From Candidatus Desulfobacula maris (GTDB lineage: Bacteria > Desulfobacterota > Desulfobacteria > Desulfobacterales > Desulfobacteraceae), in NCBI GenBank assembly GCA_014383445.1, contig JACNHV010000255.1, positions 1 to 52,563 of the forward strand: a stretch of 52,563 nucleotides of DNA. Reading direction: 5' to 3'. The position numbers and the translations under genes are program-made. The stretch's first letter is position 1; each line of letters starts with the position of its first letter. A model generated the notes under the pieces. That model made no database searches and had not been told where the DNA came from. It saw only the letters and a program-made list of their open reading frames with translations. Positions 1 through 8,923 of the stretch are shown piece after piece.

Positions 1-731
1 TTGCCCTGACCTTTGACAATCATTTTGTATCGCCCGTTGCATTTGACAATATCAAAAAAGTTACTGACAAACTGAAAGTGGATTCAATAATTGTCAAACC
101 ACCATGGTCTGTTGTAAATGAAACCTTTTCTTTGACCTCTCAAAAAGATATTTTTTCAAAACCAACCTTATTGCGGGCATCCAGTATCTGCACGGCCTGT
201 ATCGGCATGGTCAAAAACATTGTTTTAAAAACAGCGCTTGAAATGTCTATTCCCCTTGTGGGATTTGGCTGGTCACCTGGCCAGGCACCCATTCAATCGG
301 CTATCCTAAAAACAAACCCTTTATTGATCAAACCAAACCAGGATGCTTTAAAAAAAGCATACCCGCTCGAATTATTAACCAGATTAAACTCCTATTTTAT
401 TCCTGAAACATACTTTGAAAAATTTAAGGATATTTTCCCCTATAATATTCATCCGTTGGCTTTTTTTGATTATGATGAAGATAAAATTAAACAGGAACTC
501 AAAACCATTGGCTGGCAGGCACCAAAAGATACTGATACCAATTCATCCAATTGTCTGATCAATGCTTTTGCAAATAAAATCCATATTGATCGCCATGGAT
601 TTCACCCCTATGTCTGGGAAATCGCCAATATGGTAAGACAGGGTATTATGAGCCGGGATGAGGGATTGATTAAAATTTATACGGAACAAAACGCTGAAAT
701 GGTAACTTATGCAGAGGAGAAACTGGGTTGA
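1..731 (+). CDS. PP-loop ATPase, N-acetyl-sugar amidotransferase-like (5' partial)
   Basis: The frame is open from the first bases of the window (codons start at base 3), so this is the C-terminal part of a longer gene; the GTG at 78 is internal. The visible N-terminus reads ALTFDNHFVSPVAFDNI, typical of the region just after the ATP-binding PP-loop. A CxxC pair (SICTACIGM) and a C-terminal DTNSSNCLINAF...RHGFHPYVWEIANMVRQG block resemble N-acetyl sugar amidotransferase (WbpG/PseA-type) and related PP-loop enzymes, which adenylate a substrate and then transfer nitrogen. The gene stops at TGA 729-731, which shares a base with the next ATG, so it is translationally coupled to the acyl carrier protein. 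The family call is moderately secure. The substrate cannot be told, because the P-loop itself is outside the window. Confidence 0.7.
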   Translation, partial: ALTFDNHFVSPVAFDNIKKVTDKLKVDSIIVKPPWSVVNETFSLTSQKDIFSKPTLLRASSICTACIGMVKNIVLKTALEMSIPLVGFGWSPGQAPIQSAILKTNPLLIKPNQDALKKAYPLELLTRLNSYFIPETYFEKFKDIFPYNIHPLAFFDYDEDKIKQELKTIGWQAPKDTDTNSSNCLINAFANKIHIDRHGFHPYVWEIANMVRQGIMSRDEGLIKIYTEQNAEMVTYAEEKLG

Positions 732-982
732 TGGATACGACAAAAGAAACAATCAGAAAATTTATGATAGAAAATTTTTTATTTGGGGAAGACACGGATT
801 TAAAAGATGATACATCTTTTTTAGAAGAAGGAATTATTGATTCCACAGGCGTGCTGGAGTTAATTGAATTCCTTGAAGAAGAATTCAATATCCAGATAGA
901 TGATGAAGATTTGGTTCCTGAAAACCTGGATTCTTTAAACAATCTGGAACAATTTATCAGCAAACTACTAAAAACTTTATGA
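731..982 (+). CDS. Stand-alone acyl carrier protein
   Basis: An 83-residue acidic four-helix carrier protein. The phosphopantetheine attachment serine lies in EEGIIDSTGVLELI, which fits the DSxxxxEL pattern of ACPs. The ATG at 731 overlaps the upstream TGA (TGATG) and is preceded by GAGGAGA, so I prefer it over the TTG three bases earlier. It would carry an acyl or aminoacyl group as a thioester, most simply one activated by the AMP-forming ligase 59 bp downstream. Discrete ACPs next to an AMP ligase are a known accessory set of exosortase A-type loci. The family is certain, the partner is inferred. Confidence 0.9.
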   Translation: MDTTKETIRKFMIENFLFGEDTDLKDDTSFLEEGIIDSTGVLELIEFLEEEFNIQIDDEDLVPENLDSLNNLEQFISKLLKTL

Positions 983-1041
983 TTCTTCAGTTTCTTAAAA
1001 CTATTGCAATCATGCAAGGTAATTAAAATAAAAGAAATATT

Positions 1042-2646
1042 ATGCTTGTTAATACTGTTTTAGAAAATAGTGCACAAAAATATCCTGATAAAATTGCTTT
1101 GGTTTGCAATGATGAACGTCTTTGTTATAAAGAAATTAATAACAAAGCTGCAAAATTTTCATCGTATTTAATTAAAGCAGGTATTAAACGGCACGATAGA
1201 GTTGCAATTTTTATAGACAATTCTGTTGAGTCTGTTATAGCACTTTTTGGTGTATTAAAAGCAGGGGCAACCTTTGTTATGCTCAGCGCGTCCATGAAAC
1301 CAACAAAACTAAATTATATTTTAAAAAATTCTGGTGCTTCTTTTCTTATTACCAACGCAAATAAATTCAGGATTGTAAAAAACTCTCTAAAAAACACAGA
1401 TGAGCTTAAACATATTATCTGGTGTGCTTCAGAAGGGAAACCCATTGGCTTAGGCGAAGCAAAGGATGAAAAAGCAGAATCCTTTTGGGAATCTATTTTT
1501 AAGGAAAATTCAAAACCCAATCCCAAGATAAATTCAGGACCCATTGACATTGATCTGTCCAATATAATTTATACATCAGGCTCAACCGGTGATCCAAAAG
1601 GCGTAATGTCATCCCACTACAATGTTTTATCAGCCACCAGAAGTATATCCCAATACCTTGAAATAAATGATAAAGATATCATTATGAATGTGCTGCCTTT
1701 TTCATTTGATTATGGTTTGTATCAGATTTTTATGACTTTTTTATGTGGTGCAACCATGATTATAGAAAAATCATTTGCATTCCCATACCGAATAATTGAA
1801 AAGATTGCTACTGAAAAAATAACAGGATTTCCCATAGTTCCTACCATGGCTGCACTGTTATTTAAAATTGACACTTTATCAAAATTTGATTTTTCATCTT
1901 TAAGATTTATATCAAATACTGCTGCTGCCCTGCCATTTACATATATCGAAAAGTTACAAAAGCTTTTTCCAATGGCCAAAGTATACTCAATGTATGGTTT
2001 AACAGAATGCAAGCGGGTTTCTTATTTACCGCCAAAAGATATCGACCGGAAAAAGGATTCTGTCGGGATAGCCATGCCCAATGAAGAGGTTTTTGTTGTT
2101 GATGAGGATGGTAATGAAGTTGGACCGGATGTTATAGGAGAGTTGGTTATTCGTGGTGCTAATGTAATGCAGGGATATTGGAAGGACCCGGAAACAACTG
2201 CAAAGGTCTTCAGACCTGGAAGGTATAAAGGGGAAACACTCCTTTATTCCGGGGATCTTTTTAGAAAAGATGCTGAGGGATATCTTTATTTTGTGTCAAG
2301 AAAAGACGACATGATTAAAACTAAAGGGGAAAGGGTAAGTCCAAAAGAGATAGAGTCCGTGCTTCATTCCATGGATGGAATTTCTGAGATTTCAGTATTT
2401 GGAATCCCAGACGAAATCTTTGGGCAATCAATCGTTGCAGCCGTGGTTCTTGAAAAGGGTAAAAAAATTTCTGGAAAAGACATAAAAAAATACAGCACTC
2501 AAAACCTTGAACCTTTTATGATTCCCAAATTTATTGAGTTTTATAAAGAGTTCCCAAAATCAACAAGTGGTAAGATTGATAAAAAGACTATTTCTGCTAA
2601 CTATATGAAAATGTTTGTAACGCCAAATAGCGAGGCCATTAAATAA
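1042..2646 (+). CDS. AMP-forming acyl-CoA/acyl-ACP ligase (exosortase-locus type)
   Basis: A 534-residue ANL-superfamily enzyme of full length. The A3 nucleotide loop is IIYTSGSTGDPKGVM (about residue 175), followed by YGLTE (about 330), YSGDLF (about 415) and the C-terminal catalytic lysine motif TSGKIDKK (about 515). It should adenylate a carboxylic acid and transfer it to CoA or to the adjacent stand-alone ACP. The best-known homologues in this context are the acyl-CoA ligases of exosortase A loci. It has no fused carrier or condensation domain, unlike the A domains at 28-40 kb. The acid substrate is not predictable by eye. Its neighbours form a plus-strand operon: PP-loop, ACP, ligase, methyltransferase. 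Confidence 0.85.
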   Translation: MLVNTVLENSAQKYPDKIALVCNDERLCYKEINNKAAKFSSYLIKAGIKRHDRVAIFIDNSVESVIALFGVLKAGATFVMLSASMKPTKLNYILKNSGASFLITNANKFRIVKNSLKNTDELKHIIWCASEGKPIGLGEAKDEKAESFWESIFKENSKPNPKINSGPIDIDLSNIIYTSGSTGDPKGVMSSHYNVLSATRSISQYLEINDKDIIMNVLPFSFDYGLYQIFMTFLCGATMIIEKSFAFPYRIIEKIATEKITGFPIVPTMAALLFKIDTLSKFDFSSLRFISNTAAALPFTYIEKLQKLFPMAKVYSMYGLTECKRVSYLPPKDIDRKKDSVGIAMPNEEVFVVDEDGNEVGPDVIGELVIRGANVMQGYWKDPETTAKVFRPGRYKGETLLYSGDLFRKDAEGYLYFVSRKDDMIKTKGERVSPKEIESVLHSMDGISEISVFGIPDEIFGQSIVAAVVLEKGKKISGKDIKKYSTQNLEPFMIPKFIEFYKEFPKSTSGKIDKKTISANYMKMFVTPNSEAIK

Positions 2647-3491
2647 TATTTACTGATTTTTACAAAATCATAGAATTTTTTAAAAAATCAAATTGTGATG
2701 ATTCATTATATGAAACTTTACGTGTTTTTGATGTCTTATCAAACAAATCAATAAGCAGGCTTGATTTATCAGCTATTTTAAAAAATGAGGAAAACATTCA
2801 TTCATTGATAAGCCAGCGCAGCAATAACGTACCGGTAGAATACATCCTGGGTATGGGCAGTTTTTATGGCAACCTTTTTCATTGCGAGACTGGTGCTCTT
2901 ATACCCAGAGATGAAACAGAACTTCTCGTTAGTAAAGCCCTTAGTTTTATCAAAGGCTTTACTGATAAAGAACATGTAAATGTTGTTGATATGGGGACTG
3001 GCTGCGGGAGTATTGCCATTTCAATAGCATTAAATGACGTTCGAACCAATGTAATCGCTTCTGATTTGAATGAAAGCACGATTCTGGTAGCTAAAAAAAA
3101 TGTTGCTAAATTCCAACTGGAAGATCGAGTTAAGCTGCTTGTCGGCGACCTGTTTGCCCCTTTTAAAGGGCAAGGCTATGATGGGAATATTGACATAATA
3201 GTTTGCAATCCACCCTATATACCAACAACATCTCTAAGTAAAATGGAATCAGAAATAATTGACCATGAACCTAAAGAAGCATTTGATGGTGGTGCTTTTG
3301 GTATTAATTTTTACAAAAGACTTATAAAAGACTCCCTCCCCTATTTAAAAAAAGACGGGATTCTTATTTTTGAAATTGGACAAGGCCAGGAAAAGTTAGT
3401 GAAGCGATTGTTTAAAAAGGCTGATGACTATCAAAACATTCAATTTTATGATGATGGCGAACACGTAAGAGTCATTAGCGTGATGAAATGA
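2643..3491 (+). CDS. PrmC/HemK-like N5-glutamine methyltransferase, start codon non-canonical
   Basis: A class I SAM-dependent methyltransferase of the PrmC family. It has VDMGTGCGSIAIS (SAM-binding motif I) and VCNPPYIPT, the NPPY motif that binds the amide nitrogen to be methylated, plus the family hallmark VPVEYILGMGSFYG and IPRDETELL. The first conventional start in this frame is TTG 2805, which would delete the N-terminal helical domain. The frame is open back to 2643, and the upstream translation (TDFYKIIEFFKK ... SLISQR) is a plausible PrmC N-domain. No ATG, GTG or TTG occurs between 2643 and 2805. An ATA at 2643 overlaps the upstream TAA by two bases and follows GCGAGG. True release-factor modification or a biosynthetic methylation are both possible. 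Confidence 0.75.
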   Translation: MIFTDFYKIIEFFKKSNCDDSLYETLRVFDVLSNKSISRLDLSAILKNEENIHSLISQRSNNVPVEYILGMGSFYGNLFHCETGALIPRDETELLVSKALSFIKGFTDKEHVNVVDMGTGCGSIAISIALNDVRTNVIASDLNESTILVAKKNVAKFQLEDRVKLLVGDLFAPFKGQGYDGNIDIIVCNPPYIPTTSLSKMESEIIDHEPKEAFDGGAFGINFYKRLIKDSLPYLKKDGILIFEIGQGQEKLVKRLFKKADDYQNIQFYDDGEHVRVISVMK

Positions 3492-3509
3492 AACCTTTGC
3501 ACTACCACA

Positions 3510-4643
3510 TTATCTTACTGAAGGTTCCCAAACTACCACACGTCTTCCGGTAAGATACTGCCACCAGGCAACTGCAATGGCAACATTGACAACCAAAAAA
3601 AACATTGGTATTTTTAAGATACCGCTTAATGACTGTGTAAGCCAATCATAAACACCAATCCCATAAAAAACAAATTGCCCAACAAGCAGAAATAAAAAAA
3701 ATCCAGCTGTAAAAGCCAGGATAATATTACTTACCAGAGCAGCAATAAGAAAAAAAGGCACTAACCAGCGAAGCACCTTATGACAGAAAAATTGGTATGA
3801 AAACAAGCCATATTGAAAAACATTCAAAAATTCAAGATGCTTAAAAAAAACAGTCAGCCCTCGAAGCACTGTTCGCACTTTACGTTCAAACTCTTGCTTC
3901 TCATCAGCAAGATTCAAGTAGCTGCCAATTGCCTTTGGATCGCTTACGCCGCGCAGCCCCAGTTTCATACTGCTGAGAAGAGTCCGGAAATCACTCTGCA
4001 CATCCCCAGAAAAATCCTGACACACCTCTTTCCTGGCAGCAAAAAATGATCCGCTAAGACCGACAATTGAATTTACCCGAGATTCCAAACGCCTTAACCA
4101 CATCTCATATCGCACATAAAATCCTTCTCCGGAAGGCTTGCCATCCTGTCCTATCAACCTATCCTCGCTACTCACGCACCCTACTGTGGGGTCGGCAAAG
4201 TTTGAAACAATTTCTATTAGCCCTTGAGATTCCAAAATAGTTGCAATATCAGAAAATACAATAATCTCCCCCCTGGCATTGGAAACAGCAACCTTCTGGG
4301 CATTTTCCTTACCGCCTCGATTTTTTACTTCCAGTAATTCCACCCCTTTATCAGCATAGGATTGAACAATTTCATTTGTCTGATCCGTGGACCCATCTGA
4401 AGCAACCATAATCTGCAATTTTTCAGATGGATATTCAAGCTTGAGCGAGTTTTCTAACTTCTCTCCAATCCGCTTTCCTTCATTATAAGCTGTAATTATA
4501 AGGGTAACAGTCGGAGATATCCAACTCTGTCTTTGTTTTTTTCGACTAATTATCTGAAGAGAAAGGAGAGACAATGGATAACCAAAATATGCATAGAATA
4601 CAACGAATAGAGACAAGAAAAAAAATGTTTTTGAAATAATCAT
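3510..4643 (-). CDS. Membrane-anchored family 2 glycosyltransferase
   Basis: A 377-residue GT2 (GT-A fold) enzyme. There is an N-terminal membrane helix (FFFLSLFVVFYAYFGYPL), then a TLIITAYNEG nucleotide-sugar domain with VASDGSTD (the DxS-type metal/sugar-binding motif), and FRTLLSSMKLGLR in the QxxRW-equivalent region. Three to four C-terminal membrane helices follow. This is the layout of processive or undecaprenyl-linked polysaccharide synthases. I start at ATG 4643, which has a GGAG Shine-Dalgarno 7 nt upstream; a longer frame to TTG 4673 lacks proper spacing. It is the last gene of the minus-strand run and converges on the PrmC-like gene, with 18 bp between them. Confidence 0.85.
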   Translation of the reverse strand: MIISKTFFFLSLFVVFYAYFGYPLSLLSLQIISRKKQRQSWISPTVTLIITAYNEGKRIGEKLENSLKLEYPSEKLQIMVASDGSTDQTNEIVQSYADKGVELLEVKNRGGKENAQKVAVSNARGEIIVFSDIATILESQGLIEIVSNFADPTVGCVSSEDRLIGQDGKPSGEGFYVRYEMWLRRLESRVNSIVGLSGSFFAARKEVCQDFSGDVQSDFRTLLSSMKLGLRGVSDPKAIGSYLNLADEKQEFERKVRTVLRGLTVFFKHLEFLNVFQYGLFSYQFFCHKVLRWLVPFFLIAALVSNIILAFTAGFFLFLLVGQFVFYGIGVYDWLTQSLSGILKIPMFFLVVNVAIAVAWWQYLTGRRVVVWEPSVR

Positions 4644-4686
4644 TTGAAAACTCCACACCAATTGCGGGACCAACTCCTATAACCTC

Positions 4687-5790
4687 TCACAAAAGCCACT
4701 TTTTCAAAATCGACACAATACGATCTGCTGCCTTACCATCGCCATAGGGGGAAATCCCGAGAGCCATTGACTTATAATACTCTTTATCGAACAACAACTT
4801 TTCTGCTTCAGATATAATAAGCGTCTTATTCGTACCAACAAGACGAACAACGCCTGCATCAACAGCTTCAGGACGTTCAGTTTCTTCTCTTAAAACCAGG
4901 ACAGGCTTCCCTAAAGCCGGGGCTTCTTCCTGTACGCCACCGGAATCAGAAATTATCAAATACGCCTGTTTCATCGCCTGCACAAACTGGGTATAACCAA
5001 GCGGCTCAACCAAATGGATACGAGAATGAACGCCCAGAATTTCATGAGCAGGCTTGGTAACGTTGGGATTTGGATGTACCGGATAAAGCACTTCTATTGT
5101 ATCATTTCGTTCTACCAGCTCCAGTATAGCAGTAAATGCATCCCGCATTGGTGCGCCAAAATTTTCACGACGATGGGAAGTGAGCAAGATCAATTGTTTT
5201 GCAGAATCCAGATCTATTCCAATTTCAAAATCTTTCCGGGCTGTTGCCAGAAGGGCATCAATTACCGTATTCCCAGTCACATAAATGTGACCTTCAGAAA
5301 TATTTTCCCGCAACAGATTATCTCTTGCTGACTTTGTAGGAGCAAAATGCAAGGCAGATAAATGGCTAACCACAACCCGGTTCATCTCTTCAGGAAAAGG
5401 ATTGTAAATATCATTGGTTCGCAAGCCGGCTTCCACATGACCAAATGCAATCTTTCGATAAAAACAGGCCAATGAAGTTGTCATGACAGTTGTTGTATCA
5501 CCCTGACCCAAAACCATATCGGGAGATGCTTTTTCCAACACCTTATCCAAAGCAACTAACAACCTGGTTGTCAACTCTGTCAATCCCTGGTTCGACTGCA
5601 TGATGTCAAGATCATAATCCAGAGCAATACCAAAAACAGATAAGACCTGGTCTAACATTTGCCGATGTTGAGCAGTAGCAAGAACCTTAACATCGGCCCA
5701 TTCCTGTTTTTGCAAGGCAAGAATGACCGGAGCCATTTTTATAGCTTCTGGCCGTGTTCCAACAACACAAAGTATACGTTTATTTTTCAT
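4687..5790 (-). CDS. wecB: Non-hydrolysing UDP-N-acetylglucosamine 2-epimerase
   Basis: A 367-residue, full-length protein with the family start KRILCVVGTRPEAIKMAPVI, GQGDTTTVMTTSLA, HVEAGLRTNDIYNPFPEEMNR, LTSHRRENFG and SDSGGVQEEAPALGKPVLVLR. WecB interconverts UDP-GlcNAc and UDP-ManNAc in the cytoplasm, so the polymer made here may contain ManNAc or a derivative. It starts at ATG 5790 and ends 44 bp before the GT2 start. It is one of the most recognisable genes in the window. Confidence 0.97.
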   Translation of the reverse strand: MKNKRILCVVGTRPEAIKMAPVILALQKQEWADVKVLATAQHRQMLDQVLSVFGIALDYDLDIMQSNQGLTELTTRLLVALDKVLEKASPDMVLGQGDTTTVMTTSLACFYRKIAFGHVEAGLRTNDIYNPFPEEMNRVVVSHLSALHFAPTKSARDNLLRENISEGHIYVTGNTVIDALLATARKDFEIGIDLDSAKQLILLTSHRRENFGAPMRDAFTAILELVERNDTIEVLYPVHPNPNVTKPAHEILGVHSRIHLVEPLGYTQFVQAMKQAYLIISDSGGVQEEAPALGKPVLVLREETERPEAVDAGVVRLVGTNKTLIISEAEKLLFDKEYYKSMALGISPYGDGKAADRIVSILKKWLL

Positions 5791-5806
5791 ATATCCAAAA
5801 TCCTCG

Positions 5807-6892
5807 CTAAATCAAACCAGCTACTCGACAGGCAAAAAGTGCTGTTGTTGAAGTCATATCTTCATGGATACCGATCCGCTTCAAAGTAAACTTATCGGCA
5901 TCTGCATGGTTCCAGCCCTTTCTCGTAGTCACCGCCAACTGGTACCCGGTTAGACGAACCATATCAGCAATTTCTTTTGTATAATTTCCATTCGGATAAC
6001 AAAAGGAGATACATGAATTAGCAAATACATTTTTTTTCAAAAGTTTCTTTCGAGAATCAATTAATTCCTTTTTAATCCTCAAATTGTCCAACGTTGTTAA
6101 TATTTGATGGCTGACAGTGTGCGATCCAAAAGATATCAAACCAGACTCAATCATTTCATCTATTTCTGCCCAGTTTAAAAAATTCCGATCTTGCCCATCA
6201 AGATCAACGTGCCAAATTTCAGACAGCCCGACTAATACTTTCTCTATTGTGCTTAAAGGATATCCTTTTAAATACTCAATGCCGGTTTCAAGCTGGTTAT
6301 CAAAAGAACCGCGTAAGCTGTCCAAATATTCTGCAATTGTCAAAATATCAGGGTCAGATAATTTTTCCAGAGCAGTTGCCTGCCGATGTAAAAGAAGGTA
6401 GGCAAAAGCATCAGTCCAAAATTGCTTTCTGGTGCCAATAAATTCTGTTGGTAAAAAAATTGTTGCCGGTTGCTGATATTTCACTAAAAGAGGAAATGCA
6501 TAATCATAGAAATCTTTCCATCCATCATCAAAAGTCAATATGCATAGTGGTTTACCATTCTTGACAATCCTGTCCAAGCCATTCTTTTCAACTAAACAGT
6601 TTAAAGTAATAATATTAAAATATTTTTTAAGAAAGACAAGATGACTTTCAAATGTTGCAGGACTCACATACATGCCGACTTGAATTAACTTATCTGCCGG
6701 AACAACCCGATGGTACATCAGAATAATAAAAAAATCCTTTGCACAAAATTGACGTATTTTTTTGTCAACAACGCCGGAATGGAAAAGGAGTGACGAGATA
6801 ATTTTTTTGAATAGAATTGATGGCTTCAAGGAGTTTAGCTTTTGAATTTTTTTGTCTTTTGCAGGCAAAGAGAAGATATAAAAAATTGACAA
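5807..6892 (-). CDS. Polysaccharide deacetylase (NodB homology domain)
   Basis: A carbohydrate esterase family 4 protein of 361 residues. ILMYHRV is followed by LTFDDGWKDF (metal-binding Asp pair, motif 1) and SHTVSHQIL (HxxxH metal ligand, motif 2), then FCYPNGNYT (motif 3). It would remove acetyl groups from N-acetylated sugar residues in the exopolymer. The gene is 16 bp upstream of wecB. The start is unsure: the frame opens at TTG 6892 with no good ribosome site. The homologous part seems to begin near ILFKKIISSLLFHSG, so the protein may be about 20 residues shorter. Homologues in exosortase loci have the same KIxxSLLxxSG beginning. Confidence 0.88.
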   Translation of the reverse strand: MSIFYIFSLPAKDKKIQKLNSLKPSILFKKIISSLLFHSGVVDKKIRQFCAKDFFIILMYHRVVPADKLIQVGMYVSPATFESHLVFLKKYFNIITLNCLVEKNGLDRIVKNGKPLCILTFDDGWKDFYDYAFPLLVKYQQPATIFLPTEFIGTRKQFWTDAFAYLLLHRQATALEKLSDPDILTIAEYLDSLRGSFDNQLETGIEYLKGYPLSTIEKVLVGLSEIWHVDLDGQDRNFLNWAEIDEMIESGLISFGSHTVSHQILTTLDNLRIKKELIDSRKKLLKKNVFANSCISFCYPNGNYTKEIADMVRLTGYQLAVTTRKGWNHADADKFTLKRIGIHEDMTSTTALFACRVAGLI

Positions 6893-6980
6893 GATAGATC
6901 TTTTACAAGGTTGTCAAACAATGAGAGTTTATTGCTTAATCGCAATAATACTTGACTAAAAACGATATACATATGCTTCG

Positions 6981-8744
6981 TTATTGTCCAGTCTCTATTT
7001 GAAAGTCTTGAATCTTTGACGGGACAGAGGATACCTGACCAGAACCTTCTATCCAACTTGGGTCACCATCTCCCTGTTCTTTAAGCCAAGCAATTGAGGA
7101 TACATTTTGTAATATACTTTCTACCCAAAAGTTGTCATTAGGAGAAACTGCCCCAACATATATTGGCATAACTTTTGACAAGTACGGATGAGATATCCCG
7201 ATACCAACTGTTCCGGCTAACTTAGTGCCACCAAGCGAGAAATCAGTGTTGATCGCATATTGAGCAGATCCAGTTGAGCCCATAAAAAGACCAAACATAG
7301 AACTACTCCAATTTATTACCTGAGCATCACCTGTCCACGCCGAAAAACATGAATTAATAGAGGGAACCGTCTGGTATTGATAATCACAACCAGAGTATGA
7401 TGAATCATTATTATGTCCTATCACAAATTCATTCTTGTTTTTGTTATTATATATTAGATTATTTTTCACAATCAAATTAGCATTGTTTTGACTTGGCATA
7501 TTAGAGTTTTCAGGGATATTCCAATGAAAAGAAAATGGCTCATCATGATAACTTGATGAATTATTAGCGGCAATATTATTTAAAAACCATACATGCTCGT
7601 GAATTATTTTTTGTGCTCCATTATCATAATAATTATTGAAATCTGGATCATACCCCCCCGAGGTAGTATAACTTCCATATGAGCTATCGGTTGCATCTCG
7701 TTTTACTGTGTTATTGTAGATAACCCCATTATAAATTTGAGGGATATCTCCTGTTGACCCAGATCTCCTACCAAAATTAATAGTTGAATCAGTTATATTA
7801 TTATATATTTGAATAAAATCCTGTGATGCACCGATACTCTCTGATGCATCCAAAATAATATTATGATGCCACTTATCTCCAAATTCTTTATAGGTCATTT
7901 CGTTTGGATTTCTATCATTATAACCGAATCTCTGTTGTTCTTTCTGCCTTATAGAAATTCTCGACCCAACCAGATAATTATATCTTACAACATTGTGATG
8001 AGTTGCAGCATTTATATTAAAAGCATTTCCATTGCCTACCCCATCTTTATAATCAGAATCAAATAAAATATTACTGTTGTTCATATCAGATACAGGAGAT
8101 TGAATATTATCTTTAAAATAACAATACTCTATTGTTGAATAACGAGGACAGACAGATAATATTCCGGCAACTAAAGTATCAGTAACACCTCTACTCCTTC
8201 CATTGTCATGGATATACATATATCGCCACTTAATATTGTCTGCCTTGAGGAAAAATCCCACACGACCGCCAGTAACTTCAAATCGTTCAAATACCCAATA
8301 GGCGGTATAATTATTAGACTCGCCAGTACCGTAACCCGTTGGGTGTGTAAAGATGGCTTGAAAATACCACTTTGCGTTTGTGTTCAATCCAGCTCCATCA
8401 ACTATTGCCCATTCTCCAGGATAGCTTCCTAAAGTAGTATAATTACCAGAAGTCCATGCTGAACCATTTTTTGATTCTGGGATATCAATAGCAATCTCAT
8501 TGTACGTACCACCACGCATATAGATAACATCACCAACAGAACAATTATTAATGGCTTCCTGGATAGTATTATATGCCGCACCATCGGAACCGTTGCAAGC
8601 ACGAGCTCCGACAGAATAGCTGCCCGAACAACTCACATCTAACTTATTATCGATATAAATAGTTGCTGCGAGAAGATTGGAAGTTATCCCCATATGAAAT
8701 AAAGCCATAATAAAAGCGATTCTCCATTTTTTTTTTTGAATCAT
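6981..8744 (-). CDS. Secreted right-handed parallel beta-helix protein
   Basis: A 587-residue exported protein. The N-terminus MIQKKKWRIAFIMALFH...LLAATIY is a signal peptide with a probable cut after LLA-A. The body carries GDGAAYNTIQEAINN..GDVIYMRGGTY, the start of pectate-lyase/right-handed beta-helix folds, and many Asn-rich NIxxN, VVRYN and IYNN turns. I start at ATG 8744, where GGGAGGAG sits 5 nt upstream; the frame extends 61 codons further without support. Such proteins near exopolysaccharide genes bind or cleave the polymer (lyase or hydrolase); no catalytic set can be assigned by eye. The C-terminus (SKIQDFQIETGQ) shows no PEP-CTERM sorting tail. Confidence 0.8.
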   Translation of the reverse strand: MIQKKKWRIAFIMALFHMGITSNLLAATIYIDNKLDVSCSGSYSVGARACNGSDGAAYNTIQEAINNCSVGDVIYMRGGTYNEIAIDIPESKNGSAWTSGNYTTLGSYPGEWAIVDGAGLNTNAKWYFQAIFTHPTGYGTGESNNYTAYWVFERFEVTGGRVGFFLKADNIKWRYMYIHDNGRSRGVTDTLVAGILSVCPRYSTIEYCYFKDNIQSPVSDMNNSNILFDSDYKDGVGNGNAFNINAATHHNVVRYNYLVGSRISIRQKEQQRFGYNDRNPNEMTYKEFGDKWHHNIILDASESIGASQDFIQIYNNITDSTINFGRRSGSTGDIPQIYNGVIYNNTVKRDATDSSYGSYTTSGGYDPDFNNYYDNGAQKIIHEHVWFLNNIAANNSSSYHDEPFSFHWNIPENSNMPSQNNANLIVKNNLIYNNKNKNEFVIGHNNDSSYSGCDYQYQTVPSINSCFSAWTGDAQVINWSSSMFGLFMGSTGSAQYAINTDFSLGGTKLAGTVGIGISHPYLSKVMPIYVGAVSPNDNFWVESILQNVSSIAWLKEQGDGDPSWIEGSGQVSSVPSKIQDFQIETGQ

Positions 8745-8748
8745 AATT

Positions 8749-8756
8749 CTCCTCCC
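8749..8756 (-). promoter_or_regulatory. Strong Shine-Dalgarno that fixes the beta-helix gene start
   Basis: GGGAGGAG on the minus strand lies just upstream of ATG 8744. It is far stronger than any ribosome site near the longer frame start at 8927, so it decides the start. The 179-bp spacer to the preceding methyltransferase is unusually long for this run and may also hold a promoter, but I see no clear -35/-10 pair. Confidence 0.75.
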
Positions 8757-8923
8757 TAAAAACTTACTGATTCTGGAATTACCTGGAAATGGTTTTAGTT
8801 CATAAATATCTTTGATTAATTCATTTAGAACTTCCAAGCTTTTGATAACAAAATATATGGTAAAATTATATGAAATGAAATACGATTTTGCGTTTATAAA
8901 TTGCAAGAGAGATTGATAGCAAA

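Noticed and set aside
6981-8744. PEP-CTERM substrate of the exosortase
   Set aside because: The C-terminus has no PEP motif, hydrophobic helix or basic tail.
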